In this document: positions 43,262 through 50,879 of the stretch, one piece after another
Position numbering within the stretch: position 1 is the stretch's first letter
Layout: each line of letters starts with the position of its first letter
Origin: Flavobacterium selenitireducens
GTDB taxonomy: Bacteria > Bacteroidota > Bacteroidia > Flavobacteriales > Flavobacteriaceae
Length of the DNA stretch: 64,000 nt
NCBI RefSeq assembly: GCF_014748335.1
Contig: NZ_JAAVIY010000013.1
Span: 1-64,000 of the forward strand
Direction: 5' to 3'
The notes under the pieces: generated by a model
What the model was told of the DNA's origin: nothing
What the model saw: the letters and a program-made list of their open reading frames with translations, nothing else
Database searches by the model: none
Program-made: the position numbers and the translations under genes

Positions 43262-44659
43262 TCAAATGTTTTCTGCAAGTTCGATCGCTTTCTCCAGTGC
43301 CGCGATTTTGTTGTAGGTTTCCTGGAGTTCGCCTGCTTCGTCCGATGCGACCGTGATTCCTGCCCCGGCCTGGAAATGAAGCGTGTTGGACTTGCTGAGA
43401 AACGTCCGGATCATGATGGCGTGGTTGAAATTTCCGTCGAAGTCCATAAACCCGATGGCGCCTCCATAAAAGCTCCGATTTTGCGTTTCAAGCTTTTCGA
43501 TAAGTTGCATCGCACGGTGTTTGGGTGCACCTGAAAGCGTGCCGGCAGGGAAAGTGTCGGCCACGGCCTGGAATGTATTTGCGCCGTCTTTCAGTTTTCC
43601 GATAACCTTGGAAACAAGATGGATGACGTGGGAAAAAAATTGAAGTTCGGCATATTTCGCCACCGTGACATCGGTAGCGTTGCGGCTCAGGTCGTTCCGG
43701 GCGAGATCGACTAGCATGACGTGTTCCGCATTTTCTTTCGGATCTTCAGACAATGCGCGCGCGAGCCGGGCGTCTTCTTCGTCATTGCCCGTCCTGCGGA
43801 ACGTACCGGCGATGGGATGGATCTCCGCCTTTCCGTTTTCGACGACGAGTTGCGCTTCGGGCGAAGACCCGAAAATCCTGAAATTCCCATAGTCGAAATA
43901 GAACAGGTAAGGCGATGGATTGACGCTTCTCAAAGCGCGGTAGACATTGAAATCATCTCCGGTAAAACCTTGTGAAAAACGGCGCGACAACACCATCTGG
44001 AATACGTCGCCCCTTTGGCAATGCGATTTGGCATCCGACACGAGCGCCCGGAATGCCTCCTCCGAAATAGAGGAAATCTTTTCGGTCGATCGCCTGAAAT
44101 CATATTTGGGAAGACTGGTGTTTTGCAGCAGCGACAAAACGGCGTCGAGATTGCTTTGGCCGTCGAGCGAGTGGCAGAACAAATGCGCTTTGTTGCGGAA
44201 ATGGTCGATCGCAATGATGTTTCCAAAAAAGCTGTAGTGGAGATCGGGAATGTCGAGGTCGCCTTGTTTTTTGGAGATCGAAACAGTTTCAAAATAGCGC
44301 ACCGCGTCGTAAGCGATATATCCGAACAGTCCGCCTTGAATGAATTTATGGCTGGTTTTGGGCAATTGGAAACGGTCGGCGAATTCGCGCACTATGGTTA
44401 CGAGGTCTTCATCGCCGATCGGGCTAATTTCGGACGAACCATCGGGAAACATCCGAAAGACCGTCTCATCGGCAATCCTGATATGGGCGATGGGATTGAA
44501 ACAGATGTACGAAAAGCTGTTGTTGCCCGCCTGAAAATCCGAAGATTCCAACAATATCGAATTGGCGAAGCGATCGCGCAGCCTCAGGTAAATGCCGACG
44601 GGCGTAAGCACATCGGACAGGATTTCTTTGTGGGTCGTATGGAAAGAATAGGTTTTCAT
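43262..44659 (-). CDS. trpE: Anthranilate synthase component I
   Basis: 465 residues. The tryptophan feedback motif LLESSDF is near residue 40. The chorismate-binding half contains RRFSQGFTGDDF, AGTFRRTGNDEED, LVDLARNDLSR, and TFPAGTLSGAPKHRAM, ending with GAIGFMDFDGNFNHAIMIRT (in parts). It makes anthranilate from chorismate with TrpG. It is the first structural gene of trpEGDCFBA, 20 bases after the attenuator T-run, and should be controlled by both feedback and attenuation. Confidence 0.96.
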   Translation of the reverse strand: MKTYSFHTTHKEILSDVLTPVGIYLRLRDRFANSILLESSDFQAGNNSFSYICFNPIAHIRIADETVFRMFPDGSSEISPIGDEDLVTIVREFADRFQLPKTSHKFIQGGLFGYIAYDAVRYFETVSISKKQGDLDIPDLHYSFFGNIIAIDHFRNKAHLFCHSLDGQSNLDAVLSLLQNTSLPKYDFRRSTEKISSISEEAFRALVSDAKSHCQRGDVFQMVLSRRFSQGFTGDDFNVYRALRSVNPSPYLFYFDYGNFRIFGSSPEAQLVVENGKAEIHPIAGTFRRTGNDEEDARLARALSEDPKENAEHVMLVDLARNDLSRNATDVTVAKYAELQFFSHVIHLVSKVIGKLKDGANTFQAVADTFPAGTLSGAPKHRAMQLIEKLETQNRSFYGGAIGFMDFDGNFNHAIMIRTFLSKSNTLHFQAGAGITVASDEAGELQETYNKIAALEKAIELAENI

Positions 44660-44678
44660 GGTCTTGAAAATTGGGAAT

Positions 44679-44708
44679 AAAAAAAGCCCGTCGTGATGAC
44701 GGGCTTTC
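44679..44708 (-). terminator. trp operon attenuator (leader terminator)
   Basis: On the minus strand GCCCGTC, loop ATCAC, GACGGGC, T7, between the leader peptide and trpE. TCACGAC in its loop and 3' arm is complementary to GTCGTGA at the leader peptide stop (44739-44745). That pairing would prevent the terminator. Confidence 0.88.
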
Positions 44709-44738
44709 GTATTTATAAAAATTACAACAGCGGACGCT

Positions 44739-44795
44739 TCACGACATTCGACGTAAAGTTTTCCACCAGCTGTTATTTTTTTGTGTCTTGTACAT
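44739..44795 (-). CDS. trpL: trp leader peptide
   Basis: 18 codons plus TGA: MYKTQKNNSWWKTLRRMS. Two adjacent Trp codons (TGGTGG, plus positions 44763-44768) are the sensing element. The ATG lies 4 bases after a perfect promoter box, so the transcript may start at the ATG. AACAGC before the Trp codons pairs with GCTGTT downstream, and GTCGTGA at the stop pairs with the terminator loop. A ribosome stalled at Trp codons leaves GTCGTGA free to block termination; one reaching the stop covers it. This is the classical attenuation layout. Confidence 0.85.
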   Translation of the reverse strand: MYKTQKNNSWWKTLRRMS

Positions 44796-44799
44796 GTGG

Positions 44800-44829
44800 C
44801 AAAGATAGGAAAGCTGATTTTGTCGACAA
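44800..44829 (-). promoter_or_regulatory. trp operon promoter (TTG-19-TATCTTTG)
   Basis: On the minus strand TTG, 19 bases, TATCTTTG, then CCAC and the trpL ATG. Both boxes match the Bacteroidota consensus. The next 130 bases rightward hold no gene. Confidence 0.78.
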
Positions 44830-44936
44830 GCGTTCGGGCGATTTTTTGTTTGAAAGATTTTTTCCTGTCAGATCTTCCTGATTTTGATTGTCGCGCACAC
44901 GCTAAAAAACAACAATGTCCAAATCGCCAATATCGT

Positions 44937-44972
44937 AAAAAAGAAAACCCTGAAGCGAACTCCAGGGCTTTC
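44937..44972 (-). terminator. Terminator of the MarR-nitroreductase-YceI operon
   Basis: On the minus strand CCCTG, loop GAGTTCGCTT, CAGGG, then a T-rich tract (TTTTCTTTTTT), 20-50 bases after the yceI stop. Confidence 0.72.
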
Positions 44973-44991
44973 GAACAATCGTCTTAGGTAA

Positions 44992-45561
44992 TTAGAATAC
45001 GAGGTTGACGGTAACGTCGAAATCATCGTAGATCACGTTGTCGCCAAGGCTGTCGAAAAAGCTTTTGGAAGCATATTTCACGTCATATTTCGCACGGTCG
45101 ATCTTGAAAGCCGTAGTCGCAGTATTTTTTCCTAGCGTAAGGTCGAATGTCACAGGAGCGGTTTTTCCTTTGATGGTCAAGTCCGCAGTAACGGTATACA
45201 CGTTATTCGCTTTTGCCTGGACGGTCTTGAAGTCGATTTTGGCTGTCGGGTTTTTATCGGTAGCGAAGAAATCGTCGTTTTTCAAGTGGCCTTCGAGTTT
45301 CTCTTTTCCTTTTCCTGCTTCAAGGTCGGTCACCTTGATCGAAGTCATGTCCACTACGAAAGAGCCTCCGCTCAGTTTCCCGCCTTTAAGCGCCAAAGTC
45401 CCGCTTTTGAAATCAACGTTTCCTTCGTGTGAACCGGAAACTTTTTTGCCGACCCATTTGATCGAACTTTTCTTTACGTCAATCGCTTTGTTTTGAGCCG
45501 TTACGGCCAAAGTTCCGACCGAAAGGAAAAGTGCTACTGCAATTGTTTTGAAATTTTTCAT
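44992..45561 (-). CDS. YceI family periplasmic protein
   Basis: 189 residues with signal peptide (MKNFKTIAVALFLSVGTLAVTAQ). The YceI lipocalin-like barrel is marked by SSIKWVGKKVSGSHEG, GGSFVVDMTSIKVTDL, HLKNDDFFATDKNPTAKI and the closing DDFDVTVNLVF. These bind isoprenoid-type lipids in the periplasm. Third gene of the marR operon, 33 bases after the nitroreductase gene. Confidence 0.92.
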   Translation of the reverse strand: MKNFKTIAVALFLSVGTLAVTAQNKAIDVKKSSIKWVGKKVSGSHEGNVDFKSGTLALKGGKLSGGSFVVDMTSIKVTDLEAGKGKEKLEGHLKNDDFFATDKNPTAKIDFKTVQAKANNVYTVTADLTIKGKTAPVTFDLTLGKNTATTAFKIDRAKYDVKYASKSFFDSLGDNVIYDDFDVTVNLVF

Positions 45562-45594
45562 TGGATGTAAGTGTAATTAAGGATTAAGTTATGA

Positions 45595-46230
45595 TTATAA
45601 TGTGATGAATAATTCTTGTTCGGGTTTGCGCACCTTCGTCAAATGTTGCGCTGGATCATCATGGTCGCGATAGCCAACGACAGCAGCTACTGACGCGGTC
45701 AATCCGATTTCGCCGAGGTTCAGTATTTCGTCATATGCCGCTTTCTGGAAACCTTCCATTGGCGTGGCATCGAGTTTAAGCGAGGCCGCCGCGCTCAAAA
45801 GGTTCGCCAACGCAATATAGGTTTGCTTGGATGCCCAGGTGCTTCTGGACTCGGGCGTCTGCTCAGAAAATGCCGATTTCAGGAAGCTTTCGAATCCCGC
45901 CAGCAATTCCCTTTCCACATTACGCGTGGTGGCCATGTTGTCGATATAAGCATCGATAGCGGCGTGGTCGACATCTTTGATATTGGCTAAAACGAACAAA
46001 TGGGAAGCCTTCAGGATGGAATCTTTGTTGGAGAACGAAACTTCGGCCAGCTGGCTGCGGATCGCCTTATCTTTAATAATCAACACGCGGTAAGGCTGTA
46101 AGCCGTATGACGATGCGCTGTAGCGGACCGCTTGTTTGAGAACGTCCAAATCTTCTGGTGAAATAGTGCGCGATGCATCGTATTTCTTGGTGGCATAACG
46201 CCAGTTCAAATCGGATATAAAGGTATTCAT
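45595..46230 (-). CDS. NAD(P)H-dependent oxidoreductase, nitroreductase family
   Basis: 211 residues. The NfsB-like pattern is LNWRYATKKYDASRTISPEDL (in parts), VRYSASSYGLQPYRVLII (FMN and substrate side), and AALANLL-type helix IALANLLSAAASLKLDATPMEGF, ending VVGYRDHDDPAQHLTKVRKP. It uses FMN to reduce quinones or nitro compounds. It lies 16 bases after the MarR gene and is probably controlled by it. Confidence 0.9.
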   Translation of the reverse strand: MNTFISDLNWRYATKKYDASRTISPEDLDVLKQAVRYSASSYGLQPYRVLIIKDKAIRSQLAEVSFSNKDSILKASHLFVLANIKDVDHAAIDAYIDNMATTRNVERELLAGFESFLKSAFSEQTPESRSTWASKQTYIALANLLSAAASLKLDATPMEGFQKAAYDEILNLGEIGLTASVAAVVGYRDHDDPAQHLTKVRKPEQELFITL

Positions 46231-46246
46231 AAGAGTGTTAACAGGA

Positions 46247-46702
46247 TTATAAATTGCGGAATTTGTCGAGCAACGCGCTCAGCTGCTCCAGTTCTTCCAC
46301 AGACATTTTTTGCCCGTAAGCGTGTTCGTGCGTAACGATGACGGGATCGAGTTCAGACAATAGTTCCAAACCTTTCGAGGTAATCCCGATTTCCATCTTG
46401 CGTCGGTTCGACGGACAGATTTTTCGCGTGACGAGCTCTTTCGCAAGCAATTTGTCTACGAGACGTGTCGTATTGCTTGTCTTGGCCAGCATGCGTTCCT
46501 GTATCAGCGACATATTGGCGGGCTTGCCTTTTTGGCCGCGTAAAATCCGTAAGACGTTGAATTGTTCGGCAGAAATATCAAAAGGCTTCAATACCGATTG
46601 GATCCCTTCGGCAAGCTTGTTTTGCGTGTATCCGATGTTAAGTACAACCCGTTTTTGAGGCGACATCGGAACACTGCTTTTGATAACTTCTTCTATTGTC
46701 AT
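46247..46702 (-). CDS. MarR family transcriptional regulator
   Basis: 151 residues. The winged helix region reads LAKTSNTTRLVDKLLAKELVTRKICPSNRRKMEI (in parts), preceded by a dimerisation helix with FDISAEQFNVLRILRGQKG. One Cys lies in the wing (KICPSNRRK), which might sense oxidants, but this is a guess. Three palindromes TTTGTA-NN-TACAAA lie at and upstream of its start, so it probably represses itself, the nitroreductase and yceI. Confidence 0.92.
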   Translation of the reverse strand: MTIEEVIKSSVPMSPQKRVVLNIGYTQNKLAEGIQSVLKPFDISAEQFNVLRILRGQKGKPANMSLIQERMLAKTSNTTRLVDKLLAKELVTRKICPSNRRKMEIGITSKGLELLSELDPVIVTHEHAYGQKMSVEELEQLSALLDKFRNL

Positions 46703-46726
46703 TTGTAATTACAAAATTTGTAGGTA

Positions 46727-46734
46727 CAAATGTA
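46727..46734 (-). promoter_or_regulatory. Promoter -7 box of the marR operon
   Basis: TACATTTG on the minus strand, exact TAnnTTTG match, 24 bases before the marR ATG and overlapped by the second operator. Confidence 0.6.
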
Positions 46735-46743
46735 TTGCATTTT

Positions 46744-46751
46744 TATATTTG
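46744..46751 (+). promoter_or_regulatory. Possible promoter -7 box for the thioredoxin-like pair
   Basis: TATATTTG on the plus strand, exact TAnnTTTG match, overlapping the third operator; the first rightward gene starts at 46823. Confidence 0.45.
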
Positions 46752-46822
46752 TAGCTACAAATGTCTTTGTTATTTTTTTGTTAAAGCAAATTCCGACGAG
46801 TCGAATTGGCTAATTTTATCAG

Positions 46823-47365
46823 ATGGAAACAATTGCCGTTAATTTCAGGAAAGCCTTGTCGGTTGTGGCGATTTTCATTTTTGCCGTCGGATATTCCCAA
46901 TCTGATCCAAAACCGCTGGAGATTTTTGCCCAAGGCGGAATTACCGTAAATTCATACGACTTCAAATCTTTCGCGCCTTATCTGAACCGCACCGACGATA
47001 CGGTTTACGTCGTGAATTTTTGGGCAACCTGGTGCGCGCCGTGCATCGTCGAGCTTCCGCATTTCGAAAAATTGGGACAGGCGTATAAAGACAAAAAGGT
47101 AAAAGTGCTTTTGGTGAGTCTCGATTCCAAAAAGAATGTAGAGAAATCGCTGATTCCGTTTATCCGAAAGAAAAAACTCCAATCCCAATATGTGTTGCTT
47201 TCCGATCCCGACATGAACGGCTGGATCCCAAAGGTTGATCCGGATTGGTCGGGAGCGCTTCCGGCAACCGTGATTTATAACGGAAGTACGGGCCAGCGAA
47301 AGTTTTACGAACAGAGTTTTACCTATGGTCAACTCGAATCTGAAGTCAAATCTTTTATCCAATAA
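46823..47365 (+). CDS. TlpA-like thioredoxin family protein, exported
   Basis: 180 residues. An N-terminal hydrophobic stretch (ALSVVAIFIFAVGYS) acts as signal peptide or anchor. The thioredoxin fold carries the active site NFWATWCAPCIVELPHF and the cis-proline region ALPATVIYNG. It is likely a periplasmic thiol-disulfide reductant. Three bases before the next gene; the pair faces away from the marR operon and may share its operators. Confidence 0.88.
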   Translation: METIAVNFRKALSVVAIFIFAVGYSQSDPKPLEIFAQGGITVNSYDFKSFAPYLNRTDDTVYVVNFWATWCAPCIVELPHFEKLGQAYKDKKVKVLLVSLDSKKNVEKSLIPFIRKKKLQSQYVLLSDPDMNGWIPKVDPDWSGALPATVIYNGSTGQRKFYEQSFTYGQLESEVKSFIQ

Positions 47366-47368
47366 TCC

Positions 47369-47974
47369 ATGAAAACAATCAAGATTTTAGCAGCCGTGGC
47401 CATTGTGGCGTTTGTGTCGGCCTTTACCATTCCCGGAGGCGGTTACAAAGTGGGCGATGTCGCCACCGATTTCAAACTCAAAAATGTCGACGGCAAGATG
47501 GTTTCCCTGTCGGATTACAAATCGGCGAAAGGATTCATTGTCGTCTTTACGTGCAATCACTGCCCGTTTGCCAAAGCTTATGAAGATCGCTTGGTCGCAC
47601 TGGACAAAAAATACAGCAAGCAAGGCTATCCGGTGATCGCGATCAATCCTAACAATCCCGAAAAGCAAAAGGAGGACAGTTATGATTTGATGAAAGTACG
47701 CGCCAGGGAGAAAGGGTTTACGTTCCCGTATTTATTCGACGATGGACAAAAGATCTATCCGCAATATGGAGCTACCAAAACGCCTCACGTCTACATTTTG
47801 CAGAAAACCGCAAAGGGAAATGAAGTGAAATACATAGGGGCGATCGACGACAATCATGAGGAGCCGTCTGCGGTAAAGGAAAAATTCGTGGAAAATGCGG
47901 TCGATGCGTTGCTCAAAGGACAATCTGTAAAGGTTACCGAGACCAAGGCAATCGGTTGTTCGATCAAGGCATAG
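47369..47974 (+). CDS. Thioredoxin-like / AhpC-TSA redoxin, exported
   Basis: 201 residues with signal peptide (MKTIKILAAVAIVAFVSAF). Peroxiredoxin-like core: YKVGDVATDFKLKNVDGKMVSLSDY, then VVFTCNHCPFAKAYEDRL with a CxxC motif (CNHC) and ATKTPHVYIL with the cis-proline. The family is common beside TlpA proteins in Bacteroidota; whether it is a peroxidase or a thiol oxidoreductase is open. A C-terminal Cys is in AIGCSIKA. Confidence 0.87.
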   Translation: MKTIKILAAVAIVAFVSAFTIPGGGYKVGDVATDFKLKNVDGKMVSLSDYKSAKGFIVVFTCNHCPFAKAYEDRLVALDKKYSKQGYPVIAINPNNPEKQKEDSYDLMKVRAREKGFTFPYLFDDGQKIYPQYGATKTPHVYILQKTAKGNEVKYIGAIDDNHEEPSAVKEKFVENAVDALLKGQSVKVTETKAIGCSIKA

Positions 47975-48053
47975 CCGATAATTTATTGTTTAACTGTTTG
48001 TTTTTTTAAGCCAGGTTCGCACTATTATGGAATCGGCTCTACATTTTTATACT

Positions 48054-48365
48054 ATGGATTTAAATCAACAGGATTGGCTCGACCAACTCCAAAAAGACAC
48101 TGACGCAGTGATTCTCGACGTGCGTACCGAAGACGAATGGAATGACGGGATTATTCCCGGGGCGGTCAACATCGACATTTATAAAGGACAGGGTTTCATT
48201 TATGAGGTCGACCAACTCGACAAAAGCAAAAATTATTACGTGTATTGTAAAGCCGGCGGTCGTTCTGCCCAGGCTTGCGCGATAATGGGACAATTAGGGT
48301 TCGGCAATACGTACAACCTCGTCGGCGGATTCACGCAGTGGGAAGGCGAGAAAGTCATGCCGTGA
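48054..48365 (+). CDS. Rhodanese-like domain protein
   Basis: 103 residues from the ATG at 48054 (MDLNQQDWLDQLQ); an ATG at 48027 would add nine residues, but it precedes the likely promoter box TACATTTT. A single rhodanese domain with CH2A-type VILDVRTEDEWNDGIIPGAVNID (in parts) and the active-site loop YCKAGGRSAQA with the catalytic Cys. It handles sulfane sulfur in the cytoplasm. A strong terminator follows. Confidence 0.9.
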   Translation: MDLNQQDWLDQLQKDTDAVILDVRTEDEWNDGIIPGAVNIDIYKGQGFIYEVDQLDKSKNYYVYCKAGGRSAQACAIMGQLGFGNTYNLVGGFTQWEGEKVMP

Positions 48366-48385
48366 CGCCTTTTTAAGAGTGTCGA

Positions 48386-48418
48386 TCGGAAGTGGTTCAG
48401 CTGCTTCCGATTTTTTTT
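48386..48418 (+). terminator. Intrinsic terminator of the rhodanese gene
   Basis: TCGGAAG, eleven-base loop, CTTCCGA, then eight T, 20 bases past the stop. Confidence 0.87.
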
Positions 48419-48511
48419 GGGGAGAATGAACGCGACTTTTTCTGCTGGCCAATCCCTAACTTTTCTTAAATTTATAAACCTCACCGCGCAATGCGCACAA
48501 TCACCAAAATC

Positions 48512-50089
48512 ATGGCAAACATTCCGCAAGAATTCAAAGTAGCCCCGATAAAACAGGAAACCTGGCTCGTAAATGGCGAACTCAAGACCTGGACCGGCAA
48601 ATTCACTGACGTCTTTTCTCCCATCTCCACAACCGACCAATACGAGCGCACACGCCTTGGAAGCATTCCTGCAATGGGCGAAGCTGAAGGGATCGAGGCT
48701 ATCGAATCGGCGGCCAATGCGTACGGGAAAGGGCAGGGTTTGTGGCCCACCATGAAAGTCGCCGACCGCATCGACTGCATGCAAAAGTTCGTCTCGAAAA
48801 TGAAAGGAACCAGGGAGGATGTCGTAAAGCTGCTTATGTGGGAAATCGGCAAGACGCTAAGCGATTCGCAAAAAGAATTCGATCGCACCGTCGAATATAT
48901 CGAAAACACGATCGAAGAATATAAAAAAATGGATCGGGAAGGAGCGCGTTTCCAAAAATCGGAAGGCGTCCATGCGATGATTAGGCGCGGCCCGCTCGGC
49001 GTGGTGCTTTGCCTCGGGCCTTACAATTATCCGATAAACGAAACTTTTTCGCTGCTGATTCCCGCCTTGATCATGGGCAATACCGTCATTTTGAAACCAC
49101 CAAAGTTCGGCGTTTTGTCGCTGTCTCCGATCTTGCCCGCATTTGCCGAGAGTTTTCCTCCGGGAGCGATCAACATTATTTACGGACGCGGACGCGACGT
49201 GGCAGGACCCATCGTGCAATCCGGCAAAGTCGATGTCCTGGCGCTTATCGGGAACAGCACGTCGGCAAGAGCGCTTCAGGACCAGCATCCGCACAAGAAC
49301 AGGTTGCGCATGATATTCAGCCTCGAGGCCAAAAATCCGGCAATCATTTTACCAGATGCCGATCTCGACCTTGCCATTGAGGAATGTATCGCCGGAACTT
49401 TATCGTTCAACGGGCAGCGATGCACGGCTTTAAAAATCATTTACGTTCACGAAAAAATCGCGGACGAATTCAACCGGCAGTTTTCGCAAAAAGTCGATGC
49501 GATGAAATTTGGGAATCCTTGGGAAGAAGGTGTGAAATTAACGCCGCTTCCGGAGCCTGAAAAACCCGATTACATACAAGGCCTGATCGACGACGCCAAG
49601 AGTCACGGTGCGAGCGTTCTCAATGCCAAAGGCGGACAGCGCTACGACAACTATATTTTTCCGCCGGTGATTTATCCGGTAAACAAAAATATGCGGATTT
49701 ACCACGAGGAACAATTCGGGCCGGCGATCCCGATACTTTCGTTTCGCGACATCAGCGAGCCGCTCGACGATATGGCCGAGTCGAATTACGGTCAGCAGGT
49801 AAGTCTTTTCGGTAAGGATCCGAAGGAATTGGCTCCGTTGATCGATGGCTTGACCAATCTCGTCTGCCGCGTGAATTTGAACAGTTCCTGCCAGCGCGGC
49901 CCGGATGTCTTTCCGTTTACCGGACGCAAGGATTCGGCAGCCGGAACCCTGAGCATACACGATGGCCTGCGGTCGTTTTCGATACGGACGATGGTCGCCG
50001 CAAAGGAAAATCAATACAACAACGGCATTATCACGGATCTGCTCGACAGCAAAAAATCCAATTTCATCAACACCGATTACATTTTGTAA
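48512..50089 (+). CDS. gapN: NADP-dependent glyceraldehyde-3-phosphate dehydrogenase (GapN-like aldehyde dehydrogenase)
   Basis: 525 residues from the ATG at 48512 ([13 protein letters not shown]); an ATG at 48491 would add seven. The aldehyde dehydrogenase fold shows [11 protein letters not shown], catalytic Glu in [12 protein letters not shown] and catalytic Cys in [10 protein letters not shown]. The substrate segment [24 protein letters not shown] resembles non-phosphorylating GAPDH (in parts). It oxidises glyceraldehyde 3-phosphate to 3-phosphoglycerate with NADP. The trxA gene follows after 20 bases. Confidence 0.85.
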   Translation: MANIPQEFKVAPIKQETWLVNGELKTWTGKFTDVFSPISTTDQYERTRLGSIPAMGEAEGIEAIESAANAYGKGQGLWPTMKVADRIDCMQKFVSKMKGTREDVVKLLMWEIGKTLSDSQKEFDRTVEYIENTIEEYKKMDREGARFQKSEGVHAMIRRGPLGVVLCLGPYNYPINETFSLLIPALIMGNTVILKPPKFGVLSLSPILPAFAESFPPGAINIIYGRGRDVAGPIVQSGKVDVLALIGNSTSARALQDQHPHKNRLRMIFSLEAKNPAIILPDADLDLAIEECIAGTLSFNGQRCTALKIIYVHEKIADEFNRQFSQKVDAMKFGNPWEEGVKLTPLPEPEKPDYIQGLIDDAKSHGASVLNAKGGQRYDNYIFPPVIYPVNKNMRIYHEEQFGPAIPILSFRDISEPLDDMAESNYGQQVSLFGKDPKELAPLIDGLTNLVCRVNLNSSCQRGPDVFPFTGRKDSAAGTLSIHDGLRSFSIRTMVAAKENQYNNGIITDLLDSKKSNFINTDYIL

Positions 50090-50109
50090 TCTGATCCAAC
50101 AGAAGCGAT

Positions 50110-50400
50110 ATGAGTAGTTTTCAGGATATCATAAACCAGGACAAACCGGTGCTCGTCGATTTTTTTGCCGAATGGTGCGGACCTTGTAAAATGCTTGCTC
50201 CTGTTCTGAGTGAGGTAAAGCAAGAACTTGGGCAAGCCGTCTCCATCATCAAGATCGACGTTGACAAAAACCGGGAATTGGCGTCCCGATATAACGTTCA
50301 GGGTGTGCCGACTTTATTGCTGTTCAAAAACGGCAAACAGGTCTGGCGGCAATCCGGGGCGCTGCCCAAGCAAGAAATATTAAAAATCTTAAGCAGTTGA
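50110..50400 (+). CDS. trxA: Thioredoxin
   Basis: 96 residues, slightly short. Active site FFAEWCGPCKMLAPVL, conserved DVDKNRELASRYNVQGVPTLLLF with the cis-proline (in parts), ending GALPKQEILKIL. A cytoplasmic disulfide reductant, probably cotranscribed with gapN. Other trx genes are likely elsewhere in the genome. Confidence 0.93.
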   Translation: MSSFQDIINQDKPVLVDFFAEWCGPCKMLAPVLSEVKQELGQAVSIIKIDVDKNRELASRYNVQGVPTLLLFKNGKQVWRQSGALPKQEILKILSS

Positions 50401-50499
50401 TGATTTCGGGCACAAGCAGCACATCCGCAACGTAAACGGTAAATGGTATAAGGCGAAATGTCTGGGATTTCCGAACTTTATATTTCTAAATCAGCAATT

Positions 50500-50778
50500 A
50501 TGGAAACCAGGAAACCCGATACGACCGTTCCCGGAATCGACCATCAGGAATCGGAAGTCAATGAGTATATCGTAAATGATGCAGAACGTGTTCACGCCAA
50601 AGAAATGCGCGAAGCTGTCAAAAAAGACCGAAATTTCTACGAAAGCGCCGACAATCCCGGCAAGCACTTCAACGAAAATGACCAGGCTTATTCGCAAACG
50701 AGTCCGGACGATTTTGTCAGGACGCATTCCAAATTCCATCATAACGATGATGTGATCGAAAATCACGACCCGGACTAA
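50500..50778 (+). CDS. Hypothetical acidic hydrophilic protein
   Basis: 92 residues from the ATG at 50500 (METRKPDTTVPGIDHQE). Very polar and rich in D, E, N, H, K; no membrane segment or signal. I know no family. TATATTTC at 50479-50486, one base off the consensus box, precedes the ATG by 13 bases. The stop codon lies within the following terminator hairpin. Confidence 0.65.
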   Translation: METRKPDTTVPGIDHQESEVNEYIVNDAERVHAKEMREAVKKDRNFYESADNPGKHFNENDQAYSQTSPDDFVRTHSKFHHNDDVIENHDPD

Positions 50779-50792
50779 CATCCGGGTTTTTT
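50769..50792 (+). terminator. Terminator overlapping the stop of the acidic protein gene
   Basis: CCCGGA, CTAACA loop, TCCGGG, six T. The loop contains the TAA stop codon. Confidence 0.83.
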
Positions 50793-50853
50793 ATGTAGAT
50801 CGGTTTCGGAAAAAAGGATGGAGGTCGGCGGGATGTAGTCGTGTGCAGATGCT

Positions 50854-50861
50854 TATCTTTG
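50854..50861 (+). promoter_or_regulatory. Promoter -7 box of the MFS transporter
   Basis: TATCTTTG, exact TAnnTTTG match, 18 bases before the ATG at 50880; ATG instead of TTG about 19 bases upstream. Confidence 0.55.
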
Positions 50862-50879
50862 CGCCTTCAAACATCCCCA

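Larger units (their letters stand above)
46702..46761. promoter_or_regulatory. Three TTTGTA-NN-TACAAA operators
   Basis: Perfect palindromes TTTGTAATTACAAA (46702-46715, touching the marR ATG), TTTGTAGGTACAAA (46717-46730) and TTTGTAGCTACAAA (46748-46761). Only the central two bases vary. They cover boxes for both directions: TACATTTG (46727-46734, minus) and TATATTTG (46744-46751, plus). Confidence 0.82.

Noticed and set aside
48027..48053. Upstream start of the rhodanese gene
   Set aside because: It would place the start before the likely -7 box; not excluded, but the start at 48054 gives the usual domain border.
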